Source: Victivallales bacterium
GTDB lineage: Bacteria; Verrucomicrobiota; Lentisphaeria; Oligosphaerales; Oligosphaeraceae
NCBI GenBank assembly: GCA_017554445.1
Contig: JAFZIJ010000090.1
Coordinates: 1-63,691, forward strand
Direction of reading: 5' to 3'
DNA length: 63,691 nucleotides
Each line of letters begins with the position of its first letter. Within the stretch, counting starts at the first letter, position 1. A model generated the notes under the pieces. That model made no database searches. It saw nothing but the letters and a program-made list of their open reading frames with translations, and had not been told where the DNA came from. Shown one piece after another: positions 44,208 through 52,150 of the stretch. The translations under genes were made by a program, and so were the position numbers.

Positions 44208-44522
44208 TTACTTTTCGCTCTTCAGATCTTTCGGGTTGATTTTCACAACAAGCTTGCGCATTTCTTTGCCGGGCTTGAACTTGACAACAGCGCGTTCCGG
44301 AATCTTGACCGTCTGCTTCGGGGAATTCGGGTTGCGGCCAACGCGAGCCTTGCGGGTAAGGACTTCGAAGACACCAAAGTTGCGGAATTCGATGTTGTGA
44401 CCTTCGGCCAGTTCTTCCGTGATGGTATCCAACGTCAGCTGGATGATGTCCATCACGTCACTCTGCTTCATGTTCGCCTGGCGTGCCACGCGCACCACCA
44501 AATCTCTTTTCGTCATGGTCAT
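44208..44522 (-). CDS. HU/IHF-family DNA-binding protein
   Basis: A 104-residue nucleoid protein that bends DNA. MTKRDLVVRVARQANMKQSDV, then IEFRNFGVFEVLTRKARVG RNPNSP and VVKFKPGKEM, are the HU/IHF arm and body motifs. The core is slightly longer than HU (90 residues), with a basic tail. AAGGAA precedes the ATG at 44522; the second Met (44516) is an alternative. The RNP motif in the arm matches sequence-independent HU. Confidence 0.9.
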   Translation of the reverse strand: MTMTKRDLVVRVARQANMKQSDVMDIIQLTLDTITEELAEGHNIEFRNFGVFEVLTRKARVGRNPNSPKQTVKIPERAVVKFKPGKEMRKLVVKINPKDLKSEK

Positions 44523-44689
44523 TGCTGTTCTTCCTTAAGTTTGTGATTGATGGCACTCGTCATGCCACTCCATTAACGATACTTCACGGACCCCTGTTTT
44601 GTCCGAACGATCTTATAACATACAACCTATTTATCTTTAAACAAGCATCTTCAATAAAAAAACGAATTTTTTGGGGCTTTTGCCATGTT

Positions 44690-44732
44690 TTTTTAACGAA
44701 AAATGCCGCCAACTTACTCGGCTGGCGGCATT
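44690..44732 (-). terminator. Terminator after the first pseudopilin gene
   Basis: AATGCCGCCA (44702-44711) and TGGCGGCATT (44723-44732) form a perfect 10-bp stem with a T5 run on minus. Confidence 0.85.
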
Positions 44733-44797
44733 CTTGACCTTTTTGTCATCGCTTTTCACGCCCATGCAAGGCGGAACAAACGCGATGACAGCAACTG

Positions 44798-45472
44798 TTA
44801 CTGCAGATTCACGGCCGTGCCAACCGCGTTCACATAGTACTTGAAACCGTAGTCCTTCGCCTGACCGGATTTGATGGACGACGCATGACCGTCGAACCAG
44901 GAAACGTTCGCCAAGTCGTTGTGCAACGTGGAAATGGAACCCGTTTCGACGAGATCATCCGGGCAGCAGGCCCATTCTCCGATATTGGAGCCGTTCGACC
45001 GCTGCGTGTCCATGAAAATCATCGTCTCGGAAGGCTTCGTCAAGCCGGCAAGATTGTAATAGACACCTCCGTTGTTGACCAAGAACGAGCCAAAACGGGT
45101 CTTGTTGGCGTTGTACCACGCCATGTTGTTCCAAACACCGTAGAAAACGCCGATCGTGTACCAGCGGTATGTATAGGTCGGTTGGTTGTAGGCCTGGATG
45201 GTCGGGCAGTGGAACTCTTTGTAGCTGCAGTATTGAAGCTCATCACCCAACACGTAGGCCGGAGGTTCGGAAGGATAGTTGCACACCATCTTGTTGTTGT
45301 AGTCGGACGAATACAGCTGCTCGGCAAGCATAAGTTGCTTGTGCTGGTTCGTGCAGGTAATGGCGTTCGCCTTGTTGCGGGCTTTCGCCAGCGCAGGCAA
45401 CAGCATGGAGGCCAGAATGGCGATGATGGCGATGACAACTAACAACTCAATCAACGTAAAATGCTTCTTCAT
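44798..45472 (-). CDS. Pseudopilin-like protein (prepilin N-terminus, H-x9-DG)
   Basis: A 224-residue protein. After KKH, the [16 protein letters not shown] prepilin helix begins, with Phe4 as the methylated residue after cleavage and Glu at position 5 of the mature chain. [15 protein letters not shown] continues the helix. A globular domain follows with Tyr/Trp-rich strands and ends with [19 protein letters not shown] sequence (H-x9-DG). This is the DUF1559-type domain common in Planctomycetota and Lentisphaerota. The paralogue at 45775 shares over half the residues. AAGGAG lies 6 nt before the ATG, and it has its own promoter and terminator. Confidence 0.9.
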   Translation of the reverse strand: MKKHFTLIELLVVIAIIAILASMLLPALAKARNKANAITCTNQHKQLMLAEQLYSSDYNNKMVCNYPSEPPAYVLGDELQYCSYKEFHCPTIQAYNQPTYTYRWYTIGVFYGVWNNMAWYNANKTRFGSFLVNNGGVYYNLAGLTKPSETMIFMDTQRSNGSNIGEWACCPDDLVETGSISTLHNDLANVSWFDGHASSIKSGQAKDYGFKYYVNAVGTAVNLQ

Positions 45473-45544
45473 GTTTTGCTCCTTTTGGGCGTTTTTTTTG
45501 TTCTATAACAATCATAATGTGAACTTATTGAATCCCTTTTTGTT

Positions 45545-45574
45545 TTAATATGCCAATAAAGAAGCCATTGTCAA
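45545..45574 (-). promoter_or_regulatory. Promoter of the first pseudopilin gene
   Basis: On minus, TTGACA (45569-45574), an 18-bp spacer and TATTAA (45545-45550). Spacer and flanks closely match those of the second gene (46515-46544). The leader of about 70 nt ends in AAGGAG. Confidence 0.8.
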
Positions 45575-45678
45575 CCGCTTTTTAATCTTTTTTTAACTTT
45601 TTTAGAAGGGGGAAGGGCTTGTCAATGCCTCTTCATCCCGTCCGATTCAGCCTCTGCATCCCACTCTCTTCTGTTTTT

Positions 45679-45718
45679 TCCACAAAAAAGCCGCCAATTT
45701 GTTCAATTGACGGCTTTT
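45679..45718 (-). terminator. Terminator after the second pseudopilin gene
   Basis: On minus, AAAAGCCG pairs with CGGCTTTT, with an inner CAATT/AATTG extension and one mismatch, then a T-run. Confidence 0.8.
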
Positions 45719-45774
45719 GAATTGTCGTCATCGGCATTCCCTCCACGAGAAGCCGATGACAAGAATGGAAGTTG

Positions 45775-46443
45775 TCACTTCAACGGGATGGCCGTGCCGG
45801 TGGAGTTCACATAGTGGCTGTAGCCGTAGTCCTTCGCCTGGCCGGACTTGATGGACGCCGCATGGCCGTCGAAGTAGGAGACATTCGCCATGTCGTTGTG
45901 CAGCGTCGCAATGGAACCCGTCTCGACGAGGCTGTTCGGATTGCAGGCCCATTCGCCGACCATCGAGCCGTTCGAACGCAACGTGTCCATATGAAGTTGC
46001 GTTTCAGAAGCTTTAAGCAGATTGTCCAGACTGTAATAGACGTTGCCGACCAAAATCGCGCCGATACGGGTCTTGTTGGCGTTGTACCAGGCACTGCCAT
46101 CCCAGACAGCATAGAAGACGCCGATCGTATTCCAGCGGTTGCCGTTCGTCGGAGCGCTGTTGCCTGTAATGGCCGGGCAGTGGAACTCCTTGTAGGAGCA
46201 GTACTGAAGGTCTTCCGCCAACACAAAAGAGGCCGGCTGGTTCGAGTAGTTCGAGACCATCATGTTGTGGTAGTCGGCCGCATACAGCTGCTGCGCAAGC
46301 ATAATCTGCTTGTGCTGGTTTGTGCATGTGACGGCGCGAGCCTTGTTGCGGGCCTTCGCCAACGCCGGCAGCAGCATGGCGGCCAGAATGGCGATGATGG
46401 CGATGACGACCAGCAGTTCAATCAACGTAAAATGCTTTTTCAT
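45775..46443 (-). CDS. Pseudopilin-like protein (prepilin N-terminus, H-x9-DG), paralogue
   Basis: A 222-residue paralogue of the preceding gene. The prepilin helix [16 protein letters not shown] is the same, as are the [11 protein letters not shown] and WYNANKTR blocks and the H-x9-DG end ([13 protein letters not shown]). Differences gather in the middle loops. The gene also has the same TTGACA promoter and leader, so this is a tandem duplication that included the control region. The function is probably a pilus or secretion pseudopilin or a surface protein. I use the ATG at 46443 with AAGGAG 6 nt upstream; the longer frame to 46614 is promoter DNA. Confidence 0.9.
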   Translation of the reverse strand: MKKHFTLIELLVVIAIIAILAAMLLPALAKARNKARAVTCTNQHKQIMLAQQLYAADYHNMMVSNYSNQPASFVLAEDLQYCSYKEFHCPAITGNSAPTNGNRWNTIGVFYAVWDGSAWYNANKTRIGAILVGNVYYSLDNLLKASETQLHMDTLRSNGSMVGEWACNPNSLVETGSIATLHNDMANVSYFDGHAASIKSGQAKDYGYSHYVNSTGTAIPLK

Positions 46444-46514
46444 GTTTTGCTCCTTTTTGGGCGTTCTGTACTCAAAACAATGGTTATGTAATCTTTTGGA
46501 ATGCTTACCTGTTT

Positions 46515-46544
46515 CTAATATGACTATGAAGAAGCCATTGTCAA
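46515..46544 (-). promoter_or_regulatory. Promoter of the second pseudopilin gene
   Basis: On minus, TTGACA (46539-46544), an 18-bp spacer and TATTAG (46515-46520). The spacer differs from that of the first gene at only a few positions. Confidence 0.8.
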
Positions 46545-46585
46545 CCACTTTTTTAATATTTTTTTTAACTTTTGGGTGAAATTCC

Positions 46586-47644
46586 TTAAAACGCCAGCAG
46601 CCAGGCCATGACAAACAAGCCTACCGCCGTCAAGCCCAGCCCCGTCTGCCACCACCAGTTCGACAGCCGTTTGTCTTCCATCGGCAGCGCCGCCCCGATG
46701 AGCGTCCCGACACCAAAACCCAACGCATGCCCCATCAGATCCGTTCCAGGCCCAGTTCCATTCAAACTCAGCATGGCAACCATTGCCAGCAACGGTGTCC
46801 ATGGAATCAATTTGATGATTGGGCCGCCCGGAAACTGCCGATGCCGCCGCCAAGCCTTCCGCGTATGCAATGCCCCCAAAATTCCAAGCAGCCCGAAAAC
46901 CATTGTGGAGGCTCCCAATGCCCGGTGCCCTTCCATGCCAATCACCGCCATCAGACCATTGCCGAGAAAACCCGCCATGGTCATCGACAACAGTCCGACG
47001 CCCGCTCCCGTCTCCGTTCCGACCAGACATCCTAACGCAAAGCCCCAGAACACGTTGGACAACACATGCGTTGCGTCTGAATGTAACGTCAACGCCGTCA
47101 GGCTCCGCCACCATTCGCCGCCGCGAACCAATGCGTTGTCCCATATTCCCGCCTCATGCCAACGGTTCATTCCGTCCAAAGTTCCGCCGACAAACAGGTA
47201 GAAACGGAACAGCAACGCGAAAAACAGCAAAAACACGCAGAACGCCTCGTCGGTGACCAATGGCCGCGAGGCGACCGCCTCTTTCTCCTGCGGCGTCTCT
47301 TCCGGCGGCGGCCAATCCGCATGGCGGGCCTCGTAAATGGAAAACTCCCTATCAGCCCGTTCCGCCCAATTCCACGGCACGAGAATCAACGGCTCAGAGC
47401 CTTCAAATTCAACACGATATGGAATCTTCTGGCTCGACAGCAACGCCAGCCACGGCATGAAATGCTCCCGCCGCGGCGGCCTAAACGGCACAAAATCTGG
47501 ATGTTCCGCAACATCACTCTCCGCCTGTTTCAAGAGTGACGGAAGCGGTGGTGGCGGCGGCAACGGCAAGATTTCAGGCCGTTCTTTTGGCCGTTCCGCA
47601 CCGTCTGCCCCATCATCCAATGGTCTTTCAGGCTGGTCATTCAT
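46586..47644 (-). CDS. Rhomboid-family intramembrane serine protease
   Basis: A 352-residue protein. A soluble N-terminal part (1-140) with a Pro-rich stretch is followed by six or so membrane spans. [20 protein letters not shown] and LSNVFWGF are the first rhomboid motifs, [11 protein letters not shown] holds the catalytic Ser (the usual next Gly is Thr here), and GHALGFGVG the catalytic His. It would cut membrane proteins within the lipid layer. I use the ATG at 47644 and not the frame start at 47713, whose extra residues translate repeat DNA. It may be cotranscribed with xseB. Confidence 0.8.
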   Translation of the reverse strand: MNDQPERPLDDGADGAERPKERPEILPLPPPPPLPSLLKQAESDVAEHPDFVPFRPPRREHFMPWLALLSSQKIPYRVEFEGSEPLILVPWNWAERADREFSIYEARHADWPPPEETPQEKEAVASRPLVTDEAFCVFLLFFALLFRFYLFVGGTLDGMNRWHEAGIWDNALVRGGEWWRSLTALTLHSDATHVLSNVFWGFALGCLVGTETGAGVGLLSMTMAGFLGNGLMAVIGMEGHRALGASTMVFGLLGILGALHTRKAWRRHRQFPGGPIIKLIPWTPLLAMVAMLSLNGTGPGTDLMGHALGFGVGTLIGAALPMEDKRLSNWWWQTGLGLTAVGLFVMAWLLAF

Positions 47645-47663
47645 TGTTTTTGCACATGCTTTT

Positions 47664-47775
47664 GAGCTCTTCTTCCGGCATTTGCTTTCAGCTTTCAGCT
47701 CTTCTTCCGGCATTTGCTTTCAGCATTTAATTCTTCTTCCTGCATTTGTTTTAAGCTTTCAGCTTTAAGCTTTTA
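47664..47775 (-). repeat. Heptamers plus approx. 32-bp repeats between xseB and the rhomboid gene
   Basis: On minus the xseB stop codon TAA lies in the first AGCTAAA heptamer. Three more heptamers follow, and then three units of about 32 bp that each contain GAAAGC-type and GCCGGAAGAAG-type pieces. The repeat reaches to about 20 bp before the rhomboid ATG. Confidence 0.8.
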
Positions 47776-48015
47776 GCTCTTCTGCTCCCAGCTCAGACTG
47801 CCATCTTCCTTCCGTACCAGCCGTTCGATCTTCTGCTCCGCTTCCTTCAGCTTCGCCTGGCAGAGCTTGTTCAAACGCATGCCCTCTTCAAACTGCGCCA
47901 TGCTTTCCTCCAACGACAGACCGCCGTTTTCCAGTTGCGCCACAATCGCCTCCAAGCGGGCCAACGCTTCTTCGAATTTGATTTCCTGTTTCTCTTCTTT
48001 CTTATTCTCTTCCAT
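47773..48015 (-). CDS. xseB: Exodeoxyribonuclease VII small subunit
   Basis: An 80-residue helical protein. FEEALARLEAIVAQLENG, then LSLEESMAQFEEGMRL, is the diagnostic pattern. With XseA it forms exonuclease VII, which degrades single-stranded DNA from both ends to oligomers. Its last Ser and stop codon come from the first unit of a heptamer array. It lies 88 bp after xseA, the gap being largely a nonamer array. Confidence 0.93.
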   Translation of the reverse strand: MEENKKEEKQEIKFEEALARLEAIVAQLENGGLSLEESMAQFEEGMRLNKLCQAKLKEAEQKIERLVRKEDGSLSWEQKS

Positions 48016-48078
48016 CGTCTATCCCCTATTTACCATTCAACAAGACTTTTCAACGGAAATTTCCTATACCTTAATTAC

Positions 48079-48105
48079 TGTCCCATCCGTCCCAGTCGTC
48101 CCATT
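48079..48105 (-). repeat. Three GGGAC nonamers at the xseA stop codon
   Basis: On minus three nonamers of the TGGGACGAC type begin in the last base pairs of the TAA stop of xseA and run toward xseB. Confidence 0.85.
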
Positions 48106-49513
48106 ATCCGCGAGCTTCCTTCACACTTTCAACGGCCACGTCAAGTTCACCATCGCCCAGCAACGCATGGAGCTTCGCTCCTTCGAACGTCTCGTCCGCC
48201 CGCCGAACCGCATGGCCGCCGTTGTCCAACAAAATACTGTAACCACGTGTCAACACAGATTTTGGATTCAACGCGTTCATGCCGACGGCGACCCGCTCCA
48301 ACCGATGTAACCGCTCCGTCATCTGCCGTTCCATGGCCTGCGGCAACCGTTCCGCCGCCGCGTCCAGCCGTTGGCGACGTGTCGTCGCCAAACTTGGAAG
48401 CACTTGCAACAGACGCGATTCCACATAATCCAACCGTTGGCGACGAGCTGTCGCCAAGCCCGGAAGTGCCTGCAACAGTCGCGATTCCAGATAATCCAAC
48501 CGCTGGCGGCGAGCCGTTGCAAGCCCCGGAAGCGCCGACAACAGCCGCGCCCCCAGATAATCCACCTGCTGCGACAAACGGTTCACATAATCCTCTGGAT
48601 GCGACAACATCGGGCAGGACGATGCCCTTTCATAACGTCGATGCAGATTCGCTACACGAAGCTGCATGACGCCGGTCATCCGTTGTTCGATGGTCTCCAG
48701 CCGTTCGCCAAGCTCCGCCTTGCCACGCACGAGAAATTCCGCCGCCGCTGTCGGCGTCGCCGCCGCATAATCCGCCACGAAGTCTGAAATCGAATGGTCC
48801 CGTTCATGTCCAACTGCGCTGACAATGGGAATTTCCGATGCCGCGATCGCCCGCGCCAACTGTTCATCGTTGAATGCCCACAAATCCTCCACGGAACCGC
48901 CGCCGCGCGTCAATACAATGACGTCGCACGCCTGCGTCTTGTTGAAATACTCAATCGCCTTGATCAATTTCGGCGGTGCTTCCGCGCCTTGCACAAGTGA
49001 CGGAATGACACGTACATGCATACCGCTGAAGCATCGGTTCAGCACCCGCAGGAAGTCCTGTATGGCGGCTCCGCTCCATGACGTGATCAAACCGATGATA
49101 CGCGGCATCGTCGGAATCGGCCGTTTGCGCGACGGATCGAACAGCCCTTCCGCGCCAAGCTTCAGTTTCAGTTCTTCGAACAAACGATTCAGTTCGCCTG
49201 CTCCCACAGGAGTGATGGAACTCGCCTGCAACTGATATTCGCCGCGCGGCTCATAGACCGTGATGCGTCCACAGACATCCACCTCCATGCCGCGCTCAAG
49301 CCGCATCTGCTGGGCTTGTTGCGCATAACGGAACGCCGCACCGCGAAGCTGGCTCGTCGCATCCTTTAAACTGAAATACACATGGCCAGACGCATGCACC
49401 GTCAAATCGCTCAATTCGCCGCGAACCCATATCTGCGGAAACGACCGCTCCACGCAGGTCTTCACCGCGCGGTTCACTTCACTGACCGTTAATGGACGTT
49501 GCGCCTCTTCCAT
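48104..49513 (-). CDS. xseA: Exodeoxyribonuclease VII large subunit
   Basis: A 469-residue subunit. The N-terminal OB fold has FPQIWVRGELSDLTVHASGHVYF, and the core has IGLITSWSGAAIQDFL, LTRGGGSVEDLWAFNDE and SAVGHERDHSISDFVAD with catalytic residues. The C-terminal coiled region (about 310-400) contains three near-identical 22-residue repeats of the type DYLESRLLQALPGLATARRQ, encoded by 66-bp DNA repeats at 48363-48560. Then NPKSVLTRGYSIL closes the fold. The repeats lengthen the coil. Confidence 0.93.
   Translation of the reverse strand: MEEAQRPLTVSEVNRAVKTCVERSFPQIWVRGELSDLTVHASGHVYFSLKDATSQLRGAAFRYAQQAQQMRLERGMEVDVCGRITVYEPRGEYQLQASSITPVGAGELNRLFEELKLKLGAEGLFDPSRKRPIPTMPRIIGLITSWSGAAIQDFLRVLNRCFSGMHVRVIPSLVQGAEAPPKLIKAIEYFNKTQACDVIVLTRGGGSVEDLWAFNDEQLARAIAASEIPIVSAVGHERDHSISDFVADYAAATPTAAAEFLVRGKAELGERLETIEQRMTGVMQLRVANLHRRYERASSCPMLSHPEDYVNRLSQQVDYLGARLLSALPGLATARRQRLDYLESRLLQALPGLATARRQRLDYVESRLLQVLPSLATTRRQRLDAAAERLPQAMERQMTERLHRLERVAVGMNALNPKSVLTRGYSILLDNGGHAVRRADETFEGAKLHALLGDGELDVAVESVKEARG
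48363..48560 (-). repeat. Three 66-bp in-frame repeats inside xseA
   Basis: The units are 48363-48428, 48429-48494 and 48495-48560, with roughly 80% identity between neighbours by eye. Each encodes one 22-residue unit of the coiled region. Confidence 0.9.
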
Positions 49514-49560
49514 TCTCTAGCCCCGTATCACATTGCCCTTCCGTTGGTTCCAGATACAAA

Positions 49561-49594
49561 AAAGGCGCATCCCTTTCAAGGGACACGCCCTTTT
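49561..49594 (-). terminator. Terminator after the zinc-ribbon membrane protein gene
   Basis: Arms containing TCCCTT/AAGGGA and AAGG/CCTT form an imperfect stem, with a T7 run on minus. It overlaps the space before xseA. Confidence 0.65.
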
Positions 49595-49609
49595 TAAATT
49601 CGAAAAAGA

Positions 49610-50413
49610 CTATTTGCCGCAGGTGATCGAAAGGCGGCCTTCCTCCACCTTCACGCTCTTCAGATTCTTGCGGACTTCGCCCATCTCGCCGCACTTGCCG
49701 GACAGAGCCGAGAACTGCTGTTTCACGAAGTCGGCCGCCTGCTTCACGGGCATCGGCAGAAGACCCATCTTCGGATTCACATCCTCCAACGTCAATGCGC
49801 CTCTGCCTGTCAGATTTGGCTTCCATTCAACGACATAGTTCACTGGCGCAAACTTGTAGGCCGTGCAGCTCAAGATGATTTTCACGTTGCCGCTGGCGAG
49901 GAAATTCACGCTAACGTTGTTCGCGACCATGTTGCCTTCGCCTATGGTTCCGCCGAGCAGGCCCATTGTCTTGTTCGCGATATTCGTCGCCTCTTCGTTC
50001 GTGAACGTCAGATCAACATCCGGAATGACTTCCTTCTTCTTCTTGCCGCCCTTTTTGTCGCCTTTTTTATCACCTTTCTTGTCGCCCTTCTTGCCGCCTT
50101 CCTCCGCGGGCTCCGCCTTCGGCTTGCATTTGCCGGCCTCGAATTTCGCCATCGCGTCTGCCGACGGTTCCGCACCCTTCAGTTTGCCACCGGGAGGAAT
50201 CAGAATACCGCCCAAAACGACTGCCAGAATCACGGCGATGATGCCGCCGCCTATCTGGTTCATCAGTCTCTGCTGCGCAAGCCGCTTCTTATCTTCTTCG
50301 GACGGACCAACTTCCGTCGGTTTCAACTCATCAAGGTTCAGCTTCTCGCCACAGGTACGGCAGAAAATCGCGTTCAGCAAATTGTCGGCACCGCATTTCG
50401 GACAATTAATCAT
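49610..50413 (-). CDS. Zinc-ribbon, membrane-anchored protein of unknown function
   Basis: A 267-residue protein. CPKCGADN and CRTCGEK (about residues 4-21) form a zinc ribbon, and one membrane span follows (about 50-72, GGGIIAVILAVVLGGILI). Then comes a Lys/Gly/Asp stretch made of KKGD repeats (about 105-127) and a beta-rich C-terminal domain (135-267) that I do not recognise. Proteins with an N-terminal zinc ribbon and a single span are often grouped with sensors or assembly factors. The KKGD repeat is encoded by 12-bp repeats. It lies next to a second zinc-ribbon gene. Confidence 0.65.
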   Translation of the reverse strand: MINCPKCGADNLLNAIFCRTCGEKLNLDELKPTEVGPSEEDKKRLAQQRLMNQIGGGIIAVILAVVLGGILIPPGGKLKGAEPSADAMAKFEAGKCKPKAEPAEEGGKKGDKKGDKKGDKKGGKKKKEVIPDVDLTFTNEEATNIANKTMGLLGGTIGEGNMVANNVSVNFLASGNVKIILSCTAYKFAPVNYVVEWKPNLTGRGALTLEDVNPKMGLLPMPVKQAADFVKQQFSALSGKCGEMGEVRKNLKSVKVEEGRLSITCGK

Positions 50414-50463
50414 GGTTTGCTCCCTGAAATCTTGTTTATCTCAATGTCTCTCGCCTATATCGT

Positions 50464-50751
50464 TCAAGACGCCTTGGCCGCATCACCGCCCTTTGCAGGC
50501 GGCGGTGGAGTCGCAGGCTTCGATTCGCTTTCTTTCTTTTTCGGCGCATGTTCGGGCGGCGGATTCTGCTTGCCGTTGTAGTCCGTGCAATAGAACCCCT
50601 TGCCTTTGAAGATGATACCAGCGCCTGCACCAATCAGACGACGCAACGCGCCGCCGCATTTCTCACACGTCGTCAGCTTCTCATCCGTCATGCTCTGAAA
50701 GATTTCAAAGCGATCGCCGCATTTTTCACATTTATACTCGTATGTAGGCAT
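50464..50751 (-). CDS. FmdB-family zinc-ribbon protein
   Basis: A 95-residue protein. MPTYEYKCEKCGDRFEIFQ, then CEKCGGALRRLI and IFKGKGFYCTDY, is the classic FmdB pattern with two CxxC pairs. The C-terminus is Pro/Lys/Ala-rich. FmdB is a putative regulator in methylotrophs, but most members are uncharacterised. It lies 50 bp upstream of the other zinc-ribbon gene in the same direction. Confidence 0.9.
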   Translation of the reverse strand: MPTYEYKCEKCGDRFEIFQSMTDEKLTTCEKCGGALRRLIGAGAGIIFKGKGFYCTDYNGKQNPPPEHAPKKKESESKPATPPPPAKGGDAAKAS

Positions 50752-50861
50752 CTCAAACCAATCCGTTCTTTTCCAAACCTCTCGTCTCCTGTGAATCGTC
50801 AGAATCTATAAATTTATACCATTTCCGTAAAACTTCAACTTTTCTTAATGATGACTTAACT

Positions 50862-50918
50862 GGGACCTCTGGGACTCATGGGACAACTGAAACAATCATT
50901 TCCATGTCCCAATTGTCC
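50862..50918 (+). repeat. GGGAC nonamer array with inverted end
   Basis: Three nonamers (GGGACCTCT type) run from 50862 to 50888, then a degenerate part, then TGTCCC and TTGTCC in the opposite orientation (near 50905-50918). Confidence 0.75.
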
Positions 50919-51041
50919 AAAATGAACACCTTCTGTCTTTTCAACAACCGCCGCAGCCGCCGGAGCCGTTGGCATTCAATCGCTATTGGATTCCATAATC
51001 CACAAGCAAGTCTTCTAGAATTTGTCGGCCCGGCGGCGAGG

Positions 51042-51079
51042 CATTCTGTGAATTTTCAGTGTATTCAGTGTATTCTGTG
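51042..51079 (+). repeat. TATTCAGTG nonamer array
   Basis: Four units of the type TATTCAGTG/TATTCTGTG with one longer spacing. This word is unrelated to the other families. Confidence 0.75.
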
Positions 51080-51202
51080 GTTTTCTTTCAGTCATTTGGT
51101 TGTGACCAAAAGCTACGCCAAGTTTTATTGTTTTTTTCCAAATCATCATTATCGTATGACCACGGTAATTCACGTTTTGTTCCCTATCAGGAGTCCATCA
51201 CC

Positions 51203-52123
51203 ATGGCCAATCTGGCTGTCAATCTCGCGGGCGTCCAGCTCCGCAATCCTGTTCTGACCGCTTCCGGAACCTTCGGCTACGGAAAGGAATACAAAGATTT
51301 AGTCCCCTTCGGGAAGATCGGTGGCATCACCGTCAAAGGCGTCTCGCCCTTCCCGTCCCACGGGAATCCCATGCCGCGCACGGCGGAAGTCTATGGCGGC
51401 ATGCTCAACGCCATCGGCCTCCAGAATCCGGGCATAGACAAATTCATCGCCCATGAGGACTACCTCCCCTTCCTGCGCACCATCGATTGCGCCGTGTTCG
51501 TCAACATCTGGGGCAAATCCATCGAACAGTATGCGGAAGTCGCCGCACGTCTTGAAGCGGAAAAACGCGGCATCGCGGCGTTGGAAATCAACATCTCCTG
51601 CCCGAACGTCAAAGAAGGCGGCATCGCCTTCGGTACCGATCCCGTACAGGCCGCCGCCGTCGTCCGCGCCGTCCGCAACGCCACGACATTGCCGCTCGTC
51701 ACGAAGCTCTCCCCCAACGTCACGCGAATTGGCGATTTCGCAAAAGCTGTCGTGGACGCTGGTTCGGACATGATTTCCCTCATCAATACGATTCCCGGCA
51801 TGGCCATCGATATCGAACGACGCGCCTTCAAAATCGCCAACAAGACAGGCGGTTTCAGCGGCCCCGCTCTCAAGCCGATCGCCGTCCGCATGGTCTACGA
51901 GGCGCGACAGGCCGTTTCCGTGCCGATCATCGGAATCGGCGGCATTACGACGGCGGAAGACGTCGTTGAATTCATGATGGCGGGCGCCAACGCCGTTGCC
52001 GTCGGCACGGCCATTTTCAGCGATCCCGCCTGCCTCGTCCGCATCGTCGATGGCCTGAACGCCTGGCTGGACCGTCATAACATCGCGGATATCAACGACA
52101 TCGTCGGCGTCATGCAGGCATAG
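51203..52123 (+). CDS. pyrD: Dihydroorotate dehydrogenase, class 1B catalytic subunit
   Basis: A 306-residue FMN enzyme that oxidises dihydroorotate in pyrimidine synthesis. VNLAGVQLRNPVLTASGTFGYG is the start pattern, EINISCPNVKEGGIAFG holds the catalytic Cys of class 1, and IIGIGGITTAEDVVEFMMAG is the phosphate loop. Class 1B enzymes pair with the iron-sulfur/FAD subunit PyrK, which is not next to it. I use the ATG at 51203 with AGGAG at 51189-51193; the longer frame from 51059 is leader. Confidence 0.93.
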   Translation: MANLAVNLAGVQLRNPVLTASGTFGYGKEYKDLVPFGKIGGITVKGVSPFPSHGNPMPRTAEVYGGMLNAIGLQNPGIDKFIAHEDYLPFLRTIDCAVFVNIWGKSIEQYAEVAARLEAEKRGIAALEINISCPNVKEGGIAFGTDPVQAAAVVRAVRNATTLPLVTKLSPNVTRIGDFAKAVVDAGSDMISLINTIPGMAIDIERRAFKIANKTGGFSGPALKPIAVRMVYEARQAVSVPIIGIGGITTAEDVVEFMMAGANAVAVGTAIFSDPACLVRIVDGLNAWLDRHNIADINDIVGVMQA

Positions 52124-52150
52124 CAGATTGTCCTCTAATCATGGTGTCAT

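Larger units (their letters stand above)
45473..45774 (-). other. Promoter, leader and terminator region between the two pseudopilin genes
   Basis: This 302-bp gap contains the promoter of the first gene (45545-45574), a C/T-rich stretch (45600-45680) and the terminator of the second (45679-45718). No gene is seen. Confidence 0.7.
50752..51202 (+). other. Long leader region of pyrD with word arrays
   Basis: This 451-bp divergent gap holds a GGGAC nonamer array (50862-50918) and a GTATTCAGTG-type nonamer array (51042-51079), described separately. AGGAG at 51189-51193 serves pyrD. Apart from these I find no gene; the open frames here show no family signature. Confidence 0.6.

Noticed and set aside
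47645..47713. Longer N-terminus for the rhomboid protein
   Set aside because: The extra 23 residues come from the repeat array; the start at 47644 avoids it, although no clear ribosome-binding site decides this.
51059..51202. N-terminal extension of PyrD
   Set aside because: The family sequence begins at the ATG at 51203, which has AGGAG; the upstream part translates the TATTCAGTG array.
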